DNA of 64,000 nt from Streptomyces roseoviridis (lineage in GTDB: Bacteria; Actinomycetota; Actinomycetes; Streptomycetales; Streptomycetaceae), in contig NZ_BAAAWU010000001.1 of the NCBI RefSeq assembly GCF_039535235.1, forward strand, positions 1 to 64,000, given 5' to 3'. Numbering within the stretch: the stretch's first letter is position 1; each line of letters starts with the position of its first letter. The notes beneath the pieces are model-generated. The model searched no databases. It was given only the letters and a program-made list of their open reading frames with translations, and was not told the origin of the DNA. Below, piece after piece: positions 43,851-50,861 of the stretch. A program made the position numbers and the translations under genes.

Positions 43851-46805
43851 TCATCGTGGCCGCCCGGTCTTGGGCGGACCTTGTACGTTTCTGGAATCGG
43901 CCGACCGGAGGCGGCGGCGTATCTCCCGGGCCTCCCGGTGGTCCAGCTCGTCGAGGATCGTCAGAGCCTCGCCGTACGCCGTTCGCGCCGCGTTCAGGTC
44001 GCCCGTGGCGCTGTGGCTGTCGGCGAGTCCGGTCAGCGACGTGGCGGTGTTGTAGCGGTCGCCGAGCGTGCGGAAGAGCCGCACGGCCTCCCCGTAGCAG
44101 GCGATCGCCTGTTCGTGCCGGCCAAGGCCCCGGTGGGCGTAGGCGAGGCTGTCCCAGGTGTGCGCCTGCCCGGTCGTGTTGGCGACCTGTTCGAAGAGGC
44201 GCAGGGCCCGCCCGCAGGCGGAGAGCGCCTGACGGTGGTGGCCCAGCTGGGCCTGGCTCCAGCCGATCACGTTGAGTGCGCTGGCCTGGCCGGGGAGGAA
44301 GCCGGCTCGTGTGTAGAAGCGCAGGGTGCGGGCGGCGTGGTGGCGGGCGTCCGCGTGCCGGTCCTGGCGCTGGGCGAGCCAGGCCAGGGTGCGGTGGGTG
44401 TGGGCCTGCCCGCGCAGGTCGCCGAACTCGGCGTACTCCGTGAGGGCCGAGGCGAGACGGGCCTCGGCCTCGGCGTGCTGTCCCGCCCAGGCGCAGGCGA
44501 GCCCCAGGGCGTGGGTGGCGTGGGCACGGCCAATCGCGTCGCCGGCGTCGGTCGCGGCGGCCAGGGCGACGCGCTGCGCCCTCACCCACTCCGTCCAGGC
44601 GCCCGTGCGCTGGAGGTGCGGGCCGAGGGCCCAGGCGAGCCGCCAGGCGTGTCCGGCCGGACCGCCGCGGGCGGTTTCGTCCACGGCCGCGACCAGGGCG
44701 GTGTGCTCGGCGGCGAACCACGCCCGGGCTTCCTCCGGGCCGGTGATCGGGCGGGGGTGGCCGCCGGGTACGGGCGGGTCCACGGGGATGGGATCGCGGT
44801 GCTCGTCGAGCAGCCGGTCGGCGCTGAGCGCCGAGTGCAGATAGTGGTCGAACAACCGGTGGCGGGCCGCCCGGCGGTCCGTCTCGGGTTCGTCGGCGGC
44901 CAGCCGGTCGGCCGCATAGGCGCGGACCAGGTCGTGCAGCTGGTAGCGGTCCGACGGGTGGCACTGCAGCAGGTGGGCGTTGACGAGCTCGGCCAGCAGG
45001 GCGCGGGCCTGGTCGAAGGACAGTCCGGCCGACGCGGCGGCGGCGGCCGCGGTGGTGTCCGGGCCCGGGTGGTCGGCGAGCAGCCGGAAGAGCCGGGCGG
45101 CGTCCGGAGTCAGCGCGCGATACGACCAGGAGAAGACCGACGTCACGTCGGTGTCCCCGCCGTCGCCCGTGGCCAGCGCCGCCAGCCGGTGCCGCCCGTC
45201 GCGCAGCTCCGCCACCAGGGCGCCCAGGGACAGTCCGGGACTGGTGGTCGCGCGGGCGGCGGCGATGCTGAGCGCGAGCGGCAGGCGGCCGCAGCGCTCG
45301 ACCAGTTCGGCGAGCGCGTCCGGCTCGGCGTGGACGTGGTCCGGGCCGAGGCGGGCCGTCAGCAGTTCCCGGGCGGCGTGCGGGCTGAGGACGTCCAGGG
45401 CGAGATGGCGCGCCTCGTGGTGGACGACGAGGCCGGCCAGCCGCCGGCGGCTGGTGACCAGCACGAGACAGTGCGGCGTGCCCGGGAGGAGGGGGCGTAC
45501 CTGGTCGGTGTCGCGGGCGTTGTCCAGGACCATGAGCAGACGTCTGCCGTCGACGAGGGTACGGAAGAGGGCGGAGCGGGCCGTGGGGTCGGCCGGAATC
45601 ACGCCGGGGCCGGCACCGAGAGCTTCCAGGAAGCGGTGCACGGCCTCGTCGGGAGGCAGCGGGGAGGCGTCGGGCGCGAAGCCGCGCAGGTCGATGTAGA
45701 GCTGCCCGTCGGGGAAGCCGTCCTTGGCCCGGTGGGCCCAGTGGAGGGCGAGGGTGGTCTTGCCGACTCCGGCCGGGCCGCTGAGCGTGACGAGCGGAGC
45801 GGTGGCGGCGGTTGCGGTGCCGGGGGCCGCGGGAGCCGGGAGCAGGTCGTCCAGGAAGGCGGTCTCGGCACCGCGACCGATCAGGTGGAGGGAGGTCGGG
45901 GGGAGTTGACGGGGTACGCGGTACGGTGGCCGGCCCGGCGGCGTGTCACCCGCTCCCCCACCCGCTCCCGCTCCGTCCCTCGCGGTCGCGGCCGGGTGCG
46001 GGCCACCGCTGTCCTCGGTCGCGCGTCGGGCACCGCCGGTCCGTACGGCACCGCTGTCCGTCGCCGCGGTGGATGCCAGCAGACGCTGGTGCAGGGTGCG
46101 CAGGGGTTCGCTGGGGGCGATGCCCAGCTCCTCTGCCAAGGCGCGGTGGAGGCGGCGGTACTGAGCCAGCGCCTCGGCGGGTCGGCCGGAGTGGTGGAGG
46201 GCGCGCATCAGCTGGGCGGCGAGGCGTTCGTCCAGCGGGTGTTCCTCGACGCGGCCGTGCAGCTCGGCCGCCAGGGCGGTGTGCCGGCCGCAGCGCAGGG
46301 CGCGGTCGTTGCGGTCCAGCTCGGCCGCCAGCCGCTCCTGCCCCAGGGCGTCGCGCTGTTGCCGGAACCAGGGGCCGTCGACACTGCCGAAGGGCTCCCC
46401 GTGCCAGAGGGCGAGGGCCCGGTCGTACAGGGTCATGGCCCGCTCGTCGTCGGTGGCGGCCCGAGCACGGGACACCAGGGTGCGGAAGTGGTGGATGTCG
46501 ATCGTCTCGGGCCGGGCACGGAGCACATAGCCGTCGTCCCGCCGTTCTATCTCCGTCGCGGGGTCCGGCGCGTGGGCCAGTGCGCGGCGGAGCCGCGAGA
46601 GATAGCTGTAGAGGGCGTCCCTGGCGCGCTGGGGCGGGTGGTCCGCCCAGACACGGTCGATCAGCCTGTCCACCGTCACCGGCCGTCCGGCGTCGACGAG
46701 CAGGGCCGCCAGGACGCACCGCTGGCGCGTATGGCCCACGTCGACGGCCCGGCCGTCCGTCAGCACCTCGATGCCGCCCAGTAACCGGAAGTGCACCGGC
46801 GTCAT
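43851..46805 (-). CDS. SARP/AfsR-type regulator with NB-ARC and TPR domains
   Basis: 984 residues. Residues 1-95 are an OmpR-type winged helix (FRLLGGIEVLTDGRAVDVG, RQRCVLAALLVDAGRPVTVD), 95-245 the BTAD helical domain (FGSVDGPWFRQQRDALGQER, SGRPAEALAQYRRLHRALAE). After a linker an NB-ARC ATPase has Walker A GPAGVGKTTLAL near 342 and Walker B RRLLMVLDNARD. The C-terminal 350 residues are TPR-like repeats (DSLAYAHRGLGRHEQAIACY and similar). This is the AfsR layout: an ATP-dependent pathway regulator, often of a secondary metabolite. It may control the right-hand cluster, but that lies 10 kb away. Intact. Confidence 0.93.
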   Translation of the reverse strand: MTPVHFRLLGGIEVLTDGRAVDVGHTRQRCVLAALLVDAGRPVTVDRLIDRVWADHPPQRARDALYSYLSRLRRALAHAPDPATEIERRDDGYVLRARPETIDIHHFRTLVSRARAATDDERAMTLYDRALALWHGEPFGSVDGPWFRQQRDALGQERLAAELDRNDRALRCGRHTALAAELHGRVEEHPLDERLAAQLMRALHHSGRPAEALAQYRRLHRALAEELGIAPSEPLRTLHQRLLASTAATDSGAVRTGGARRATEDSGGPHPAATARDGAGAGGGAGDTPPGRPPYRVPRQLPPTSLHLIGRGAETAFLDDLLPAPAAPGTATAATAPLVTLSGPAGVGKTTLALHWAHRAKDGFPDGQLYIDLRGFAPDASPLPPDEAVHRFLEALGAGPGVIPADPTARSALFRTLVDGRRLLMVLDNARDTDQVRPLLPGTPHCLVLVTSRRRLAGLVVHHEARHLALDVLSPHAARELLTARLGPDHVHAEPDALAELVERCGRLPLALSIAAARATTSPGLSLGALVAELRDGRHRLAALATGDGGDTDVTSVFSWSYRALTPDAARLFRLLADHPGPDTTAAAAAASAGLSFDQARALLAELVNAHLLQCHPSDRYQLHDLVRAYAADRLAADEPETDRRAARHRLFDHYLHSALSADRLLDEHRDPIPVDPPVPGGHPRPITGPEEARAWFAAEHTALVAAVDETARGGPAGHAWRLAWALGPHLQRTGAWTEWVRAQRVALAAATDAGDAIGRAHATHALGLACAWAGQHAEAEARLASALTEYAEFGDLRGQAHTHRTLAWLAQRQDRHADARHHAARTLRFYTRAGFLPGQASALNVIGWSQAQLGHHRQALSACGRALRLFEQVANTTGQAHTWDSLAYAHRGLGRHEQAIACYGEAVRLFRTLGDRYNTATSLTGLADSHSATGDLNAARTAYGEALTILDELDHREAREIRRRLRSADSRNVQGPPKTGRPR

Positions 46806-46848
46806 GGTCCCCCCTTCGTGTGGTCAGCACGATGTGATCATCCGTACG

Positions 46849-47415
46849 TTACGGGTGGGGGCGACCCGAGGGCCTGATGACCGGCGAGGCCCGGCCAGAT
46901 CGCCGCTCTCCCGCCGGCGGGTGTCGACTCGTCGGCGGGCCCGGTCCGTGCGCTCTCGCGGGGGCCTCGACGGGCCGAAGTGCTTCTTGCCCTGCGGTCC
47001 CGTGACGGGGTCCCGCCAGGGGCACCCACGCGTCGACCTTGGCGGCGCCGCCGAGGTTCTTCAGGTAGTGGCGGGAGGACAGGCCCCCCATGGAGTGGGT
47101 GACGACGTCGACCTTGGATGCCCCCGTCCGGTCCAGGACCCGATCGATCTCCTCGGCGAGCCGGGCGGCGGTGGTGACGTTGGACTGGGTGGCGTCGTAC
47201 GTCCACCGGACGAGGTGGCCGGCCGGCCACCCGTCGGCGTGGAAGCGGTCGGCCATGGTCCGCCAGGTGGACCCGTCGGAGTTCCAGCCGTGGACGAAGA
47301 CGACGGGGTCGGGCCGCGGGGCCCGGTGCCAGCCGTCGGCCGCCGACGCGGCGGCCGCGGGGAGAAAAGTGGACAGGAGCCCGAGGAGGAGCAGCAGGCT
47401 GCGCCACAGATTCAC
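46849..47415 (-). CDS. Secreted lipase/alpha-beta hydrolase, C-terminally truncated
   Basis: 188 residues. A signal peptide (LWRSLLLLLGLLSTFLPAAA) is followed by the first two thirds of a class-2 lipase fold: DPVVFVHGWNSDGSTW (oxyanion loop), the nucleophile VVTHSMGGLSSRHYLKN and DAWVPLAGPRHGT. At that point homologues go on to the catalytic Asp and His, but here the sequence becomes Pro/Arg-rich (EAPARAHGPGPPTSRHP) and stops. The triad is incomplete, so it is probably inactive. Likely a truncation by deletion near 46985. Confidence 0.75.
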   Translation of the reverse strand: MNLWRSLLLLLGLLSTFLPAAAASAADGWHRAPRPDPVVFVHGWNSDGSTWRTMADRFHADGWPAGHLVRWTYDATQSNVTTAARLAEEIDRVLDRTGASKVDVVTHSMGGLSSRHYLKNLGGAAKVDAWVPLAGPRHGTAGQEALRPVEAPARAHGPGPPTSRHPPAGERRSGRASPVIRPSGRPHP

Positions 47416-47440
47416 CTGATCACAGGCGGTTTGGCGGCGC

Positions 47441-47480
47441 TCCGGCGGACCGGCGGACCGGCGGACCGGCGGACCGGCGG
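47441..47480. repeat. 8-bp tandem repeat (CCGGCGGA) x about 5
   Basis: Five near-perfect copies of an 8-base unit just upstream of the truncated lipase. It lies in a 224-bp gene-free gap. Confidence 0.85.
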
Positions 47481-47639
47481 GTCACGGTGCACGGTCTCAC
47501 CCGGCCGAAGGCCCTGTTCCACCGCGGAAACGTGACAGCCCACCGAGCTCCGGCGCCGCAGCTTCCGCCGCCCGTGGGGCGACCTGCCGCCTCACGCCGT
47601 CTCCTCCCCCTGCCCGGCGTCGGCTACGGCAGGGCAGGG

Positions 47640-49232
47640 CTACGGCAGGGTTCCCCCTGGTAGGGCGTAGCCGCCGCGGGTGAGGTAGACCCCGTCCGCG
47701 ACGGGGCGTTCGACTCGCCGATAGGTGCCGTCGGGTTGCCGGGCGATGTCCGTCATGCCGGTCTGTCGCTTGTCCAGGGTGTAGAGGGTGGTCGAGCCGC
47801 CGCCGTCGAGGTTGACGGCGTCGATCACGCCGAGCTCGGGGAGCTTGAGGATCGCCGCGAACTCGTGCAGGAAGGCACCGTCGACGCCTGCGGTGTCCGC
47901 GGTGTCGGTCGGGTGCAGGACCCCGCCCTGGGCGTCGAGCACGTCCCGACGGCCGGTGAGGGTCGCCATCACCGTACGGCCCCTGGTGTCGACGCCGAGG
48001 GCCGTGCGGGAGTCCCTGCAGTGGTCTCCGGGCTGCGGCTCGCCCTTCCGCCTGACGCCGGTCCTGTCGAAGAGACGTGCACAGGTGTCGCTGGTGGTGG
48101 CCGTCGCGCCGTCGTCGAGGAGCCGGTGCGCCAGTCCGGAGACGATGTCCACGGACTCGTCCAGGGCGATGTGGTGGTCCGGGAACTCGAGGTCGACGAC
48201 CTCCTGCCGGAGCTGGAGCGTGCGCCCGGCGGTCAGGTTGTCCCGCAGCCACCGTTCGGCCTCGGCGCCCACCGCCTGGAGCACGAAGCCTCCGGTCGCG
48301 ACGTTCTTTCCGCCCCGTCCCTCGGTCCACTGGCCGCCGGCGTCCTTGGGGAGGGTGAACACGCCCTGGGGGTCGACGGTCACTTCGTACCCGGGGTCGT
48401 CGTCCGTGGTGACCTCGGGGTGGGTGTCGCGCCCCGAGGAGGGCGTAGGGAGGTTGTAGGAGTCGTTGAAGGCGACGAGCTCGTCCCCGTCGACGAAGAC
48501 GGTCGTCTTGTCGTCGGGGGCGCTCGGGTCGTACGCGAGGTCCTTCCGCACGTCGTCCGCCCCGCGCACGCAGCCCACCCCGCGGCCGGGATCGCGGTTG
48601 ACGTCGTCGAGGAGGCGTTCGGCGACGACGGCGCCGGACGCGTCGACGGCCTGGAGCGTCACCGTCGCCCGGAGCTTGGAGATGTACGGCAGTCCGTGCT
48701 GGAGCACGACCGCCTGGTTTCCGTTCAGGCAACCCGTGCCGTTGACCTGGCCGTCACGGACCGCGGTTCCTCCGAAGGCGATGCCGCCCTCGTGCGGAGG
48801 CTCCGGCGCGAAGAAGCTGCCGTTGATCCCGGCGAGGGGCCGCTCCGGTCGGACCGCGGCCAGCTGGGCGCCGACGGTCTCCGCCCGGGCGGCGGCGCCG
48901 CCCACGGTGCTTTCGAGGCGGGTCGCACCGAGCGCCGGGTCGGCGACGACCACGTTCAGCTCGCGCTTGGCGACGCGGCCTTCGGTCACGGCGCGCTCGG
49001 TGTAGCGCACGTACGTCACTCCGGCGGCCAGCGTGTAACGGCCGCTCTCCGTCCAGGCGTCGAGCAGTGACGGCTCCGGTGCCGTGGCACCGGCCGCACC
49101 GGTCGCACCGGTCGCACCGGTCGCACTGGTCGCACCGGGTGAGGCGACCAGCAGGCCGGCGCTCAGGGCGAGGGCCGCGGCGACGGAGCGGCGGCGCGGG
49201 CGGGAGGGGCGTCCGGAGGCGCGGGTCGTCAT
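47640..49232 (-). CDS. Secreted phosphodiester glycosidase (NAGPA-domain) protein
   Basis: 530 residues. A signal peptide (SVAAALALSAGLLVASPGAT) is followed by an Ala/Thr/Gly low-complexity stretch (ATGATGATGAAGAT) and a large domain of the phosphodiester glycosidase type: NVVVADPALGATRLEST, PLAGINGSFFAPEPPHEGGI, VFTLPKDAGGQW, and near the end FAAILKLPELGVIDAVNLDG with GGGSTTLYTL. The INGSFF and NLDGGGS motifs are the family hallmarks. It may remove sugar caps from cell-wall or exopolysaccharide phosphodiesters. ATG 49232 overlaps the stop of the gene upstream (ATGA), so the two are coupled. Confidence 0.85.
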   Translation of the reverse strand: MTTRASGRPSRPRRRSVAAALALSAGLLVASPGATSATGATGATGAAGATAPEPSLLDAWTESGRYTLAAGVTYVRYTERAVTEGRVAKRELNVVVADPALGATRLESTVGGAAARAETVGAQLAAVRPERPLAGINGSFFAPEPPHEGGIAFGGTAVRDGQVNGTGCLNGNQAVVLQHGLPYISKLRATVTLQAVDASGAVVAERLLDDVNRDPGRGVGCVRGADDVRKDLAYDPSAPDDKTTVFVDGDELVAFNDSYNLPTPSSGRDTHPEVTTDDDPGYEVTVDPQGVFTLPKDAGGQWTEGRGGKNVATGGFVLQAVGAEAERWLRDNLTAGRTLQLRQEVVDLEFPDHHIALDESVDIVSGLAHRLLDDGATATTSDTCARLFDRTGVRRKGEPQPGDHCRDSRTALGVDTRGRTVMATLTGRRDVLDAQGGVLHPTDTADTAGVDGAFLHEFAAILKLPELGVIDAVNLDGGGSTTLYTLDKRQTGMTDIARQPDGTYRRVERPVADGVYLTRGGYALPGGTLP

Positions 49233-49942
49233 GAGCAGTCCGCCCTTTCGGTGAGCTTGTGGGAGCGGAAGGTCTTGGCGAAGGGCGCGGGGAGCGTCGT
49301 GCTGTCGCCCGGCATCACCTTGTACGCGCCGTAGGAGGTGCCGTCGGCGTCCCTCCACCCGCCGCGATGGCCGGCCGCGGGGTAGAAGCAGGCGAAGGAG
49401 AGGGTGTTGTTGACGACGGAGTGGACACGGTCGTGCCAGACGCGCGCGTAGCCGTTGTGGGAGTCCGTGGTCGCGTACATGCCGCCGCGGGCCCGTTCCT
49501 CCGCGAAGATGCAGAGCTTGCCCTGCTCGCAGCGCTCGAAGCCGGTGAAGCAGTGCCCCTTGGAAGGGGTCAGCTTGTACGAGCTGACGCGGCCCTGGAG
49601 TTCGCCGGCGAGGTCGGGGAGATTGGCCTCGGTCTTCGGTGCGACCGCCTCGAGCGTGCCGCCGTAGTAGGCGTCCGCGTACAGGCACACCCAGGAGGTG
49701 GTGTTGTTGTGCAGGGAGCGGGCCGTCAGATTCCCCTTGTTGTGCGACTGGGGCAGGATGAGGAGGTTTCGGGCGGTGGCCTTCTCGAGCGCGCCCGTGC
49801 CGCTGTCCTGGTCGTAGAAGCAGAGGGTGTTCGTGTCACAGTTCTCGTACGCCGCCGCGGTCGTGGGTGCGACGAACAGCAGGGAACAGAGCAGCGCCAG
49901 GGCTCCCAGGACCAGGGAGCTTCGGAATAGGGTGATCTTCAC
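49229..49942 (-). CDS. Secreted peptidase inhibitor I36-like protein, two domains
   Basis: 237 residues from GTG 49942; longer frames add only Arg/Pro text. The signal peptide (SSLVLGALALLCSLLFVAPT) is followed by two similar beta-gamma-crystallin-like units: ENCDTNTLCFYDQDSGTG with NNTTSWVCLYADAYYGGT, and FERCEQGKLCIFAEERARGG with SVVNNTLSFACFYPAAGHRG. This is the SMPI/I36 metalloprotease inhibitor fold, duplicated. It is translationally coupled by ATGA to a secreted glycosidase, an unusual pairing. Confidence 0.85.
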   Translation of the reverse strand: MKITLFRSSLVLGALALLCSLLFVAPTTAAAYENCDTNTLCFYDQDSGTGALEKATARNLLILPQSHNKGNLTARSLHNNTTSWVCLYADAYYGGTLEAVAPKTEANLPDLAGELQGRVSSYKLTPSKGHCFTGFERCEQGKLCIFAEERARGGMYATTDSHNGYARVWHDRVHSVVNNTLSFACFYPAAGHRGGWRDADGTSYGAYKVMPGDSTTLPAPFAKTFRSHKLTERADCS

Positions 49943-50170
49943 GGCGGGCAAGTCTGACAGACGCCCCGAACGGCACACCGCCGGCCCGGGGCGCGGCCGC
50001 TGCGGCGGGTCGTCGCAGGGCCTCGGTACGCGTACAGGCGGCCGGGACGGGGGCGTCCCCGGCCCGCGTGATCGCGGGGCGGGGACGCACACGGCGGTTC
50101 GGCACCGGGTCGGCACGAGGGGAGCGACCGGTCGGCACCGGCTCCTCGGCCGGCCCGGTGCCGCGCGCGG

Positions 50171-50488
50171 TCAGCTCCGGGTGCTGTAGGAACCGGAACG
50201 GGAGTCCACGCCGTACGGGCACTCCGCCTTGGCGTACTCCCAGCGCCAGGAGCTGGTCGCGGTGCTGCCGTTGGCGCAGCGCACCGTGGCCTTGACGTAC
50301 TTGCCCGAGCCCGCGCACTTGGCGTGGTAGCGACCCGCTCCGCCGGGGCCGGCGTTGTCGTGCCAGGTCTGGCAGGCGGCGGCCGCGCGCTCGCCGGTCG
50401 CGCCGGGCGCGCTCGCCACGGCGGGCGCCGCCATGAGGACCGACGACATCAGCGCCGCGGCGGCCAGGCCCGAGTAGATCTTCTTCAT
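50171..50488 (-). CDS. Small secreted cysteine-containing protein
   Basis: 105 residues. A clear signal peptide (KKIYSGLAAAALMSSVLMAA) is followed by a mature part of about 75 residues with four cysteines (ACQTWHDNAGPGGAGRYHAK, CAGSGKYVKATVRCANGSTA, KAECPYGVDS). The spacing fits two disulphides. A ribosome site GGGGAAG precedes ATG 50488. Similar small secreted proteins are frequent in Streptomyces; none has a known role. Confidence 0.75.
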   Translation of the reverse strand: MKKIYSGLAAAALMSSVLMAAPAVASAPGATGERAAAACQTWHDNAGPGGAGRYHAKCAGSGKYVKATVRCANGSTATSSWRWEYAKAECPYGVDSRSGSYSTRS

Positions 50489-50861
50489 ACTTCCCCCTGC
50501 AGGACAGAGTTGAACGGTCAGGTGGAACGAACTGCGTGTCGATCCTGCCCCGCCGCGCGGGCGCCGTCTTCAGCGCACAGCGCCACGCGGTTGGCGTTGA
50601 GCGCCGTCACGCACGGTCTGCGGGAGTCCGCGAGCGCGGCGGTCACCTGAAGCGGGAGGGTTTCGGTGGTGCGGTTTCCTGCGTGTTCGAACTCTTCGGG
50701 GATGCGGACGGCATCGGTGAGGGCGGTGCCGTAGCCGGGCCATTCGCCGGAGCGTCGAGGCGGTCCTCGCGTACCGCCTCGGTCGCGTCGTGGTAGCGGC
50801 GCATGGCGTCCTCGACGGGCCGCGTGGCTGGGGGCACCGGGCCCGACCCGGCGCACGCGCA
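50489..50861. other. No intact gene; coding fragments
   Basis: Minus-strand pieces read VEDAMRRYHDATEAVREDRL and, in the next frame, YGTALTDAVRIPEEFEHAGN with RTTETLPLQVTAALADSRRP, then VTALNANRVALC. They look like one decayed short protein of unknown kind. Confidence 0.35.

Noticed and set aside
43845..46784. A 979-codon open frame on the plus strand
   Set aside because: It is antisense to the SARP regulator, with Gly/Val/Arg-rich composition and no motif; high-GC codon bias leaves the opposite strand open.
47441..47480. The short tandem repeat as a CRISPR array
   Set aside because: The 8-base units are contiguous, with no spacers.
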